A stretch of 10,481 nucleotides of DNA from an uncultured Collinsella sp. (GTDB lineage Bacteria > Actinomycetota > Coriobacteriia > Coriobacteriales > Coriobacteriaceae): assembly GCA_900756945.1 (NCBI GenBank), contig CAAELZ010000094.1, positions 1-10,481 of the forward strand, written 5' to 3'. Below, in pieces: positions 1 to 6,435 of the stretch. Both the position numbers and the translations under genes were made by a program. The notes under the pieces were generated by a model that saw nothing but the letters and a program-made list of their open reading frames with translations, ran no database searches and had not been told where the DNA came from. Positions within the stretch are counted from its first letter, which is position 1. Every line of letters starts with the position of its first letter.

Positions 1-1676
1 CCGGCTACAAGCGCTTTGTCGATTTTTGCGCCGCTAAGTCCGCCACCGTACTGGACCATGTGGGCGCCGTTGCCGGTGCCGCCGTGGTCGCGGATACGAC
101 CGAGACACCGCTTTCGCTCATGCGCGACGCCATGACGCTCATCGGCGAGCTGCGCCGCGCGCCCGAGCTTGCCGCGGCGCCGGTCGCCGCGCTCACCCGC
201 GACGGATTGCTGGCCCGCGCACTCCACGCCGAGCCCGAGCGCTCAATCGCCGTCATGCCCAACAACGAGGAGGCGACCGTCGAAGTCTGGCCTTCGCTCG
301 ACCACGCCGCCGCAGCGTTTGAGGCTGCGACCAGCGCGGATGCCGAAGAGCAGATCGCAGATGCCCAAGACGAAGCTGCAGCTTCCGCCATGCCCGAGCC
401 TGCCGCCATGCTCGACCTGGGCGACGGCAAGCCGCTGCCCGTGCTCGTCCCCGAGTCCGAGCAGTTCGCCAACCGCCTGCGCAAGAATGCCCGTCTGCGC
501 CGCAAGTGGGCCAAGCGCGAGGGCGTGAGCTGCTACCGTGTCTACGATGCCGACCTGCCCGACTACTCCGCCGCCATCGATCTGTACGAGGGTTGCCCGC
601 AGACGCCGGGCCGCTGGCTCGTCATCGCCGAATACGCCGCGCCCAAGACCATCGACCCCGCACTGGCCCAGGCCCGTATGCTCGACATTCTGGCCATCGC
701 GCCGCGCATCCTAGATGTTCCCGCCGAGCATGTGCACGCCAAGGCCCGCATGCGTTCGCGCGGCGGCTCGCAGTACGGCAAGCAGGGCGCCGGCAAGGGC
801 GCATCGGGCGAACGCGCCAACATCGCGCGTCGTCGCCAGCCGCTCATCGAAGAGGGCGGCCTTACCTTTGCCGTCAACTTTGACGACTACCTGGATGTCG
901 GTATCTTCTTGGACCACCGCGTCACCCGCAACCTGGTGCGCGAGCACGCCAAGCAGGCGCGCCGCTTCCTCAACCTGTTTGCCTACACCGGCACTGCCAC
1001 CTGCTATGCGGCCGATGGCGGCGTCGAGGAGACCGTGACGGTCGACCTCTCCAACACCTATCTGGACTGGGCCGAGCGCAACATGCGCCAGAACGGCTTT
1101 GTGGGGCCTCAGCATCATTTTGTGCGCGACGACGTGCTCGCCTGGATTCGCGACCAGCGCCAGACACGCAACCGCTGGGACCTGATCTTTGTCGACCCGC
1201 CCACGTTCTCGAACTCGTCCAAGATGGGCCGCCGCACCTGGGATGTCCAGCGCGACCATGTTGAGCTGTTGGCCGGCGTGTCGCGCCTGCTCGCGCAGGG
1301 CGGCCATGCCATCTTTAGCTGCAACCTGCGCGGCTTCCGCCCCGAGACGCGCAAGCTCGCACGCGCGGGCGTGGTATTGGAGGACATTACGGCGCAAACC
1401 ATCCCCGAGGACTTCGCGCGCAACCAGAAGGTGCACCACTGCTACATCGTGCGCCGTCTGCCCATCGAGGACGCCATGGCCGAAGTCGGCTTTAGCGCCG
1501 AGGAAATTGCCGAGCGCATTGAGGAACTGCGCAACCCCGAGACCCGCAAGCCCCGTGCGGCAGTACCCGCGCACGCGCAGGCCGGCAACGGCGAGTCCAA
1601 CTTTGCCGGCAAACCCTCCCCCGCCGGCAAGCCCAAAAAGAAGAAGTTCTACGCCAGCAAGCCCAAGGGCAAATAA
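1..1676 (+). CDS. rlmKL: Bifunctional 23S rRNA methyltransferase RlmK/RlmL, 5'-truncated by window edge
   Basis: The reading frame is open from position 3, and 557 residues are visible up to TAA at 1674-1676. The GTG at 60 is only an internal Val codon, since coding continues upstream of it, so the true start lies outside the window. In Escherichia coli the fused protein (about 700 aa) methylates 23S rRNA at G2445 (N2, RlmL half) and G2069 (N7, RlmK half). Visible residues 1-100 look like the end of the RlmL half. Residues ~105-145 are an Ala/Glu-rich linker. The RlmK half follows, with FANRLRKN (~155), CYRVYDADLPDY (~177), EYAAPKTID (~210), FLDHR (~302), SAM motif I FLNLFAYTGTAT (322-333), VDLSNTYLDWAERN (~347-360), catalytic-loop VDPPTFSNS (~397-405) and DFARNQKVHHCY. 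These match the E. coli RlmK half closely as I recall it. The C-terminus is a Lys/Gly/Pro tail (KPKKKKFYASKPKGK), probably RNA-binding. Recognition of the RlmK half is secure; the RlmL half is inferred from the continuous upstream frame. Confidence 0.93.
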   Translation, partial: GYKRFVDFCAAKSATVLDHVGAVAGAAVVADTTETPLSLMRDAMTLIGELRRAPELAAAPVAALTRDGLLARALHAEPERSIAVMPNNEEATVEVWPSLDHAAAAFEAATSADAEEQIADAQDEAAASAMPEPAAMLDLGDGKPLPVLVPESEQFANRLRKNARLRRKWAKREGVSCYRVYDADLPDYSAAIDLYEGCPQTPGRWLVIAEYAAPKTIDPALAQARMLDILAIAPRILDVPAEHVHAKARMRSRGGSQYGKQGAGKGASGERANIARRRQPLIEEGGLTFAVNFDDYLDVGIFLDHRVTRNLVREHAKQARRFLNLFAYTGTATCYAADGGVEETVTVDLSNTYLDWAERNMRQNGFVGPQHHFVRDDVLAWIRDQRQTRNRWDLIFVDPPTFSNSSKMGRRTWDVQRDHVELLAGVSRLLAQGGHAIFSCNLRGFRPETRKLARAGVVLEDITAQTIPEDFARNQKVHHCYIVRRLPIEDAMAEVGFSAEEIAERIEELRNPETRKPRAAVPAHAQAGNGESNFAGKPSPAGKPKKKKFYASKPKGK

Positions 1677-1679
1677 CAA

Positions 1680-1746
1680 AGTTGCGGTGGAATACGGACT
1701 GTTTTGCCTGGAATTAAGCAAATTCAGATCGTATTTCACCGCAACT
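1680..1746 (-). terminator. Hairpin between convergent rlmKL and kdpE, probable terminator of the kdpE transcript
   Basis: Arms GTTGCGGTGGAATACG (1681-1696) and CGTATTTCACCGCAAC (1730-1745) are complementary at 15 of 16 positions. The exception can be a G-U wobble in plus-strand RNA. The outer A1680/T1746 pair extends the stem. The 33-nt loop holds smaller complementary pieces (TTTGC with GCAAA, GAATT with AATTC). Read leftward after kdpE, the stem is followed by TTTGTTATTT, a fair U-rich tail. Read rightward after rlmKL, the tail (CTCATATTGG) is poor. The hairpin starts 3 bases after the rlmKL stop and ends 24 bases from the kdpE stop, so it may serve both, but it is more convincing on the minus strand. 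Confidence 0.65.
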
Positions 1747-1770
1747 CATATTGGGATGGTGGTTGGTGAT

Positions 1771-2484
1771 CTAGCCTTGGGTAACCAGGCGATAGCCGAT
1801 ACCCACGTGCGTTTGGATATAGCGCGGGTGCGCGGGGTCGGACTCGATCTTTTTGCGCAGCGTACCCATAAAGACGCGCAGGCTCGCCAGGTCGCTCTTG
1901 GTCGCCGTACCCCAGATCTCGTGCAAAATAAACTGGTGCGTCAGCACCTTGTCGGCGTTGTGCGCCAGCAGGCACAAGAGCTTGTACTCGATCGGCGTCA
2001 GGTGCAGCTCCTCGCCATCCATCGTGGCGATGCCGGCATCAAAATCGATATGCAGCTCACCGGTATCGAACGAGCCCTCGGAGGCAACGCCGCCCGTCTG
2101 TGCATACGAGAGACGCCTGAGCGTGGTGCGAATGCGCGCGAGCAGCTCCTCGACCGAAAACGGCTTGGTCAGATAGTCGTCGGCACCGGCATCGAGCGCG
2201 CGGATTTTATCCGCATCCTCGCTACGCGCCGATACCACGATAATCGGCATACCCGACCACGCGCGCACCGACTCGACCACCTTGACGCCGTCCATATCGG
2301 GCAGGCCCAGATCGAGCAGCACAATGCTCGGTGCCTGCGATGAGGCGGCGGCGATGGCGGCATGGGCGGTCTCCACGGCCATATGGCGCAAGCCGTGCGC
2401 CTCGAGCGCGGCAACGATTAAGTTGCGAACGGCGGGATCGTCCTCAATGACCAAGATAAGCGGCTTTACGGCAGAGTTCGTCAC
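1771..2484 (-). CDS. kdpE: OmpR-family response regulator KdpE
   Basis: This is a 237-aa DNA-binding response regulator that pairs with the KdpD kinase. In the known family it switches on potassium uptake when K+ is scarce or turgor drops. The receiver domain (~8-120) has the acidic pair E14/D15/D16, phosphoacceptor D58 in VLLDLGLPDMDG, S85 and K107 in TKPF. A winged-helix domain follows (~135-235; LTPIEYKLLCLL, RVFMGTLRKKIE, HPRYIQTHVGIGYRL). The RYIQT..G.GYRL ending and the overall sequence resemble KdpE of other bacteria (E. coli KdpE is 225 aa). I chose the GTG at 2484 because AGGAG (minus strand, plus coordinates 2492-2496) lies 7 nt upstream. A longer frame to 2565 would only add unconserved residues read through the kdpD end. 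The start lies 4 nt after the kdpD stop, and the ribosome site is inside the last kdpD codons, so the pair is translationally coupled. The specific KdpE label rests on KdpD and Kup next door. Confidence 0.9.
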   Translation of the reverse strand: MTNSAVKPLILVIEDDPAVRNLIVAALEAHGLRHMAVETAHAAIAAASSQAPSIVLLDLGLPDMDGVKVVESVRAWSGMPIIVVSARSEDADKIRALDAGADDYLTKPFSVEELLARIRTTLRRLSYAQTGGVASEGSFDTGELHIDFDAGIATMDGEELHLTPIEYKLLCLLAHNADKVLTHQFILHEIWGTATKSDLASLRVFMGTLRKKIESDPAHPRYIQTHVGIGYRLVTQG

Positions 2485-2488
2485 AGCG

Positions 2489-4114
2489 CTACTCCTTATC
2501 AAACGAAACATCGGCGACGGGAAGCTCAATCGTAAAGACCGAGCCGTGCGGGTCCGCCGCGGCAACCTCTATGCTACCGCCATGTGCCAGCGCAATGGAG
2601 CGGCAGAGCGAAAGCCCCAGGCCCACGCTGCGGTGGCTGTCGGCCAGGCCATGGTTGGCGGTGTAGAACGACTCAAAGATGCGCTCACGGTCCTCAGCTG
2701 CGATGCCCGGCCCGTCGTCAGCGACCGAACACCTCACGCGCCCGCCGTCGACGCCAATCGAGATCACGATATGCGAGCCTACTGGTGTATAGGTGATGGC
2801 ATTGTTCACCAGGTTCACCACCAGCTGCACCATCAGGCGCGCATCGACGTTGACGAGCGCCGGCTCATCGCACGGCACCACCTTAAGGTCGTGCTCGCGC
2901 ACGGCCGGGTTCACGTGGCGCAGCGCCTCCTCGACGATATCGTCCATGAGCTCAAGCGTGGTCGACAGGCGCATGCCGCCGCCCTCGAGCTTGGTGATGG
3001 CAAGCAGGTTCTCGACGGTGGCGTTGAGCCATTGCGCATCCGAGCGAATGGACAGGAGCAGGCCGCGGCGCGTCTGGGCGTCGAGCACGGCGGTGCCGGT
3101 CGAGCCCTGGTCGAGCAGCACATCGGCATTGCCCGAAATACTGGTGAGCGGCGTGCGCAGGTCGTGCGAGATGGAGCGCAGCAGGTTGGCGCGCAGCTGC
3201 TCATTTTTGGCAAGCACCGCCGCCTCCTCGCGCGCCTCCATGGCGCGGGCACGATCGAGTGCCAACTCACCTTCGCTCACGATGGCATCGGCCAGCGTCC
3301 GCTCCTCGGGCGTCAGAGCATCGGACTCGGCGACAATGGCGAGTACCCCCACCACCGAGACGGGATCGCCCGCGCGTACCATGGTGTCGCCCGAGCGCAC
3401 CGTCAGGTATATACCGTAGAACGCCGAGCCGCCATAGGTGGCATCGAGCGGCGTTCCCACATAGGCGGACGCCGAGAGTCGCGGCGGCATCTGGGGCGTC
3501 AGCTGGTGCACCGGCGCGGCGTCACCCACGGCCGTGTACGTCGCACACGGCAGCAGGTCATCATCGTCGGCGTCGGCGCTGTACCACACGACCGGACAGT
3601 CCGAAAGACGAGCCAGCTGCGTGGCCATGGCATGCACAATCTGCTGCTGATCGGCACACCGCTGCAGCATGCGGTTGGTCTCGAGTACCATATGCGTGCG
3701 ACGGTCGCTGGCGGCAGCCTGTGCCAAGGCGCGGCGCAGGGCCAACGCAATCGAGCTCGACACAAGCGAGACCACAAACATGATGAAGAACATGCCGGGA
3801 TAGACGCGGTCGATAAACGACAGCGAGTAGCGCGGATCGACAAACAAGAAGCTGTAGAGCGCCACGGCGGCAGCCGAGCTCAACAGGCAATACAGGCGGC
3901 TCCAGGTAAAGAACGCGCACAGCTGCACGGCGAACACATAGACGATCATGATGCTCGGCGCGAGACCCGGATGGTCGAGCAGCGCGCCCGCAATCGTCGC
4001 CGCGACCAGCAGCCCCGCCGATACGCAGGCGTCATACAGAGGGCTGCGACGCGTCAGCGTCGTGCGCCGCCACCAAAAGTTCTCGGCAATATCGCCGTCC
4101 GCATGGACGTCCAT
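2489..4114 (-). CDS. kdpD: Short KdpD-type sensor histidine kinase lacking the N-terminal KdpD/Usp sensor domain
   Basis: This is a 541-aa membrane histidine kinase. Four hydrophobic segments at ~28-47, 52-70, 74-92 and 104-126 form a DUF4118-like bundle, with YSFLFVDPRYSLSF between the third and fourth, typical of KdpD. A GAF-like region (~140-285) follows, then a coiled linker and the HisKA domain with phospho-acceptor H317 in SISHDLRTPLTSI. The ATPase domain has an N-box (LVVNLVNNAITYTP, N434/N438), G1 box (ADDGPGI, D467), F-box (IFESFYT) and G2 box (GLGLSL, 498-503). E. coli KdpD is 894 aa. Its ~400-residue cytoplasmic N-terminus, with a P-loop and universal-stress-like fold, is absent here. 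An in-frame TGA only 7 codons upstream of the ATG shows it is not simply hidden by a wrong start. The ribosome site is weak (a GAGAGAGGGG stretch 12-20 nt upstream). kdpE follows after 4 nt. Phosphotransfer to KdpE is expected; the signal sensed is unknown. Confidence 0.88.
   Translation of the reverse strand: MDVHADGDIAENFWWRRTTLTRRSPLYDACVSAGLLVAATIAGALLDHPGLAPSIMIVYVFAVQLCAFFTWSRLYCLLSSAAAVALYSFLFVDPRYSLSFIDRVYPGMFFIMFVVSLVSSSIALALRRALAQAAASDRRTHMVLETNRMLQRCADQQQIVHAMATQLARLSDCPVVWYSADADDDDLLPCATYTAVGDAAPVHQLTPQMPPRLSASAYVGTPLDATYGGSAFYGIYLTVRSGDTMVRAGDPVSVVGVLAIVAESDALTPEERTLADAIVSEGELALDRARAMEAREEAAVLAKNEQLRANLLRSISHDLRTPLTSISGNADVLLDQGSTGTAVLDAQTRRGLLLSIRSDAQWLNATVENLLAITKLEGGGMRLSTTLELMDDIVEEALRHVNPAVREHDLKVVPCDEPALVNVDARLMVQLVVNLVNNAITYTPVGSHIVISIGVDGGRVRCSVADDGPGIAAEDRERIFESFYTANHGLADSHRSVGLGLSLCRSIALAHGGSIEVAAADPHGSVFTIELPVADVSFDKE
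2492..2496 (-). promoter_or_regulatory. Ribosome binding site of kdpE inside the kdpD stop region
   Basis: AGGAG on the minus strand overlaps the final kdpD codons (Lys-Glu-stop) and sits 7 nt before the GTG chosen for kdpE. It decides the kdpE start against the longer in-frame alternative and implies coupled translation of kinase and regulator. Confidence 0.75.
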
Positions 4115-4134
4115 CAGCGCCCCGCCCCTCTCTC

Positions 4135-4179
4135 AAAAACAAAAACCACCACAAAGGGGACAGGCACCTTTGTGGTGGT
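4135..4179 (-). terminator. Strong intrinsic terminator between kup and kdpD
   Basis: A perfect 13-bp stem (ACCACCACAAAGG at 4145-4157 with CCTTTGTGGTGGT at 4167-4179) has a 9-nt loop. Read leftward it is followed at once by a T-rich run, TTTTGTTTTTG (4144-4134). It lies 72 nt after the kup stop and its T-tract ends about 20 nt before the kdpD ATG. A near-copy of one arm (CCTTGTGGTGGTT, 4185-4197) lies 5 bases to the right, giving an alternative partner for the same distal arm. The central part belongs to the CAAAGG..CTGTCCC..TTTG repeat family also seen at 6404-6430. Confidence 0.8.
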
Positions 4180-4202
4180 GGCCTCCTTGTGGTGGTTCCA
4201 AG

Positions 4203-4208
4203 TGTATA
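4203..4208 (-). promoter_or_regulatory. Possible -10 box for kdpDE upstream of the leader terminator
   Basis: TATACA on the minus strand is a good -10 hexamer 43 nt inside the kup-kdpD gap, but the sequence 17-18 nt further upstream (TAGCGA/CTAGCG) is a poor -35. If real, transcription would begin near 4196 and the RNA would carry the terminator hairpin in its leader. Weak evidence from one hexamer only. Confidence 0.25.
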
Positions 4209-4250
4209 GCCTTTGCAGCCCGCGGTCGCTAGACAAACAGCAGACGTCGA

Positions 4251-6278
4251 CTACGGACGCTCGTCGGGAGCCAGGCGCTGCATCTTGCTCACGGCCTTAA
4301 ACTTGGTGAACAGCGGCACGTACTCAAAGCTCACGTTGGAGTTCTCCAGGCCGTACCAGCGCGCGGGCGTGCCGGCGGCGCGGCGGATGATGTACTTGAG
4401 CGTGATGGCCGTGCGCTCGCTCGGCTCCACGTCGCTTTCGGGCGCCAGCAGCTTGCGGATCATGACGAACTTGAACGTGCCAATGTTGCCCGGATCCTTA
4501 TAGACCGAGTAGTCGTGCGTCTGCGACGGCAGCTCGCCGGTGGCAGCCAGGTCCTGAACAACTTGGCGCAGGTAGGCGTTGACGCGTTGGTTAATCTTGT
4601 AGCCCAGGTACAGATGCACGCGGAAAACATAGTCGGTGCCGAACGTCTCGACCGAATAGGCAAAGGTATGCGGCTCGTCCATGGTCTCGACGTTCACGAA
4701 CCACCAGGCGCGAGCGCGCTTGGGATGCTTGTCCAAGATCGAGTAGACGATATCACGGTCGATGTAGTCGGTATGGGTGTCCTTGGTCAGGTACACGATG
4801 TTGTCGCTCATGCGCTCGTAACGGTCGTCGTCGCGCAGGCGCTTGAGCTGCGGCAGATAGCTGCGCAGCGGCAGCAGCGTAAACTGGCGCTGTTCGACCG
4901 CCGTGCCGTTGTACCAGCACACCATAATGCCCATGATGAGTGCAGCCATGAGGATGGTGAAGTAGCCGCCGTGGAAGAACTTGGTGAGTGAGCTCACGAA
5001 GAAGAAGCCTTCGAGCAAAAGGAAGAAGGCCGCGAAGATCCACGGAGCAACCTTGAGCTTGCGCTCCTCGTGCAGGTAGAAGAAGAGCAGCAGCGTGGTG
5101 CACATCATAGTCAGCGTAATGGCAAGGCCGTAGGCGGCTTCCATATGCGCCGAGTTCTGGAACAGCAGCACCACGATGACGCAGCCGACAAGCATGACGT
5201 TGTTGACCATGGGGATGTAGAGCTGGCCTTTGGTCTCGGCCGGATAGAAGACCTGCATGTGCGGCATGAGGTCCAGGCGACTGGCCTCGGACACCAGCGA
5301 GAACGCGCCGGTAATGAGCGCCTGCGAGGCAATGATGGCCGCGATGGTTGAAAGGCCGACGGCAAACGGACGCAGGCCCGGGGCGAGCATCTGGTAGAAC
5401 GGGTTAAGGTCGGCAATGCCCATGAGCTCGGGGTTGGCAGCGTTGTTCATAAGCCAAGCGCCCTGGCCCATATAGGACAGCAGCAAGCAGCACTTAACGA
5501 ACGGCCAGGTGGCGTAAATGTTGCCGCGACCCACATGGCCCATGTCGGAGTAGAGCGCCTCGGCACCGGTGGTGGCGAGGAAGCAGCTGCCCAGAATCAT
5601 GATGCCCGCGTGGTTGTTGGGGCTCAGCAAAAAGGCGATGCCGCGCACCGGGTTGAGGCACAGCAGCACGGCGGGGTGCTGGAAGACAAAGAACAGACCC
5701 GTGCCGCCCAGGAACAGGAACCACAGCGTCATGATGGGGCCAAAGGCGTGACCGATCTTGGCCGTGCCGATGCGCTGCACCAAGAAGAGCGCAATGATGA
5801 TGGCGAGAGTGATAGCGACGACGCGGCCCTGATCATCGCCCAGCACGGCATGGACCGCAGGGATGGTGCGCAGGCCCTCGATGGCCGTGGTAACGGTAAC
5901 AGCCGGCGTCAGGATGCCGTCGGCGAGCAGCGCGGCGCCACCCAGCATGGCGGGGATGATAAGCCACTTGCCGCAACGCTTGACCAGGCTGTACAGGGCA
6001 AAGATACCGCCCTCGCCGTGGTTATCGGCGCGCAGCGAGATCAGCACGTACTTGACGGTCGTCAGCAGCGTGACCGTCCACACGACAAGGGAGAGCGCGC
6101 CGAGCACGAACTCCTGCGTGACGCTTCCGATGCCGCCGTTGCCGGCGACGAGCGCCTTAGTTACATACATGGGGCTGGTGCCGATATCGCCATACACCAC
6201 GCCCAGCGTGACGAGCATCGCCGAGATGCTCACAGGAATCGCAGCGTGCGAGGCTGCCTCCTTGGCCTTTTGTTCCAT
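4251..6278 (-). CDS. kup: Low-affinity potassium uptake protein Kup
   Basis: This is a 675-aa integral membrane K+ transporter of the KUP/HAK/KT family, which takes up K+ probably with H+. Family signatures are GVVYGDIGTSPMYV (~26-39), RADNHGEGGIFALYSL (83-98) and ADGILTPAVTVTTAIEGL (119-136). About twelve hydrophobic segments follow up to ~residue 470 (for example IMILGSCFLATTGAEALYSDMGHVG and QALITGAFSLVSEASRL), then a cytoplasmic C-terminal domain of ~200 residues. E. coli Kup is 622 aa. I chose the ATG at 6278: GGAGG (6289-6293) lies 10 nt upstream, while the in-frame TTG at 6296 would place that ribosome site inside the gene and add only MGGNRL. The gene has its own likely promoter (TATAAT at 6314-6319) and is followed by an intrinsic terminator, then kdpDE on the same strand. 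That suggests a potassium-homeostasis locus in which KdpDE might control kup. The call is very secure. Confidence 0.96.
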   Translation of the reverse strand: MEQKAKEAASHAAIPVSISAMLVTLGVVYGDIGTSPMYVTKALVAGNGGIGSVTQEFVLGALSLVVWTVTLLTTVKYVLISLRADNHGEGGIFALYSLVKRCGKWLIIPAMLGGAALLADGILTPAVTVTTAIEGLRTIPAVHAVLGDDQGRVVAITLAIIIALFLVQRIGTAKIGHAFGPIMTLWFLFLGGTGLFFVFQHPAVLLCLNPVRGIAFLLSPNNHAGIMILGSCFLATTGAEALYSDMGHVGRGNIYATWPFVKCCLLLSYMGQGAWLMNNAANPELMGIADLNPFYQMLAPGLRPFAVGLSTIAAIIASQALITGAFSLVSEASRLDLMPHMQVFYPAETKGQLYIPMVNNVMLVGCVIVVLLFQNSAHMEAAYGLAITLTMMCTTLLLFFYLHEERKLKVAPWIFAAFFLLLEGFFFVSSLTKFFHGGYFTILMAALIMGIMVCWYNGTAVEQRQFTLLPLRSYLPQLKRLRDDDRYERMSDNIVYLTKDTHTDYIDRDIVYSILDKHPKRARAWWFVNVETMDEPHTFAYSVETFGTDYVFRVHLYLGYKINQRVNAYLRQVVQDLAATGELPSQTHDYSVYKDPGNIGTFKFVMIRKLLAPESDVEPSERTAITLKYIIRRAAGTPARWYGLENSNVSFEYVPLFTKFKAVSKMQRLAPDERP

Positions 6279-6288
6279 AAGCCGGTTT

Positions 6289-6293
6289 CCTCC
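6289..6293 (-). promoter_or_regulatory. Ribosome binding site of kup
   Basis: GGAGG on the minus strand, 10 nt before the ATG at 6278. It selects this start over the in-frame TTG at 6296. Confidence 0.7.
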
Positions 6294-6313
6294 CAACTTT
6301 AATGTTCGAAGGG

Positions 6314-6319
6314 ATTATA
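6314..6319 (-). promoter_or_regulatory. Candidate -10 box of the kup promoter
   Basis: A perfect TATAAT on the minus strand lies 36-41 nt upstream of the kup ATG, in an AT-rich gap between the nitroreductase and kup. The hexamer 17 nt upstream is CATTAA, a weak -35. A start near 6307 would give a leader of about 30 nt. The perfect -10 and its position support it; the poor -35 limits confidence. Confidence 0.5.
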
Positions 6320-6403
6320 GGCAATCGGCCCATGTTTTAATGCACCGTTTTCCCAGCTAGATAAACATTTATACGGCCTTTATGCCATCGCGCGATATGG
6401 AAT

Positions 6404-6430
6404 GTGGCAAAGGGACTGTCCCTTTGTCGC
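6404..6430 (+). repeat. Short palindrome of the CAAAGG/CTGTCCC/TTTG family downstream of the nitroreductase gene
   Basis: AAAGGGAC and GTCCCTTT flank a single T, making an uninterrupted palindrome at 6409-6425. Plus-strand pairing extends to 6404-6430 with two G-U wobbles. These become mismatches on the minus strand, so the fuller structure belongs to plus-strand RNA. It starts 6 bases past the nitroreductase stop, but no T-tract follows on the minus strand, so it is at best a weak terminator. Its core matches the loop and inner stem of the hairpin at 4145-4179 read on the opposite strand. Confidence 0.55.
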
Positions 6431-6435
6431 GTTCG

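Noticed and set aside
60..62. GTG as the start of the methyltransferase gene
   Set aside because: The frame stays open to the left edge with protein-like sequence, and the GTG falls inside the domain preceding RlmK. The gene is cut by the window.
711..1739. Minus-strand frame (342 codons) opposite rlmKL
   Set aside because: It lies antisense to a well-supported methyltransferase, runs through the terminator hairpin and has no recognisable domain or ribosome site.
2485..2565. N-terminal extension of KdpE
   Set aside because: It would overlap the kdpD end by 77 bases and add unconserved Arg/Ser-rich residues. The GTG with AGGAG at proper spacing is the better start.
2282..4300. Long plus-strand frame (672 codons) opposite kdpD/kdpE
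   Set aside because: It is antisense to two clearly recognised genes. Its composition (Arg/His/Ala-rich, low complexity) is that of a GC-rich shadow frame.
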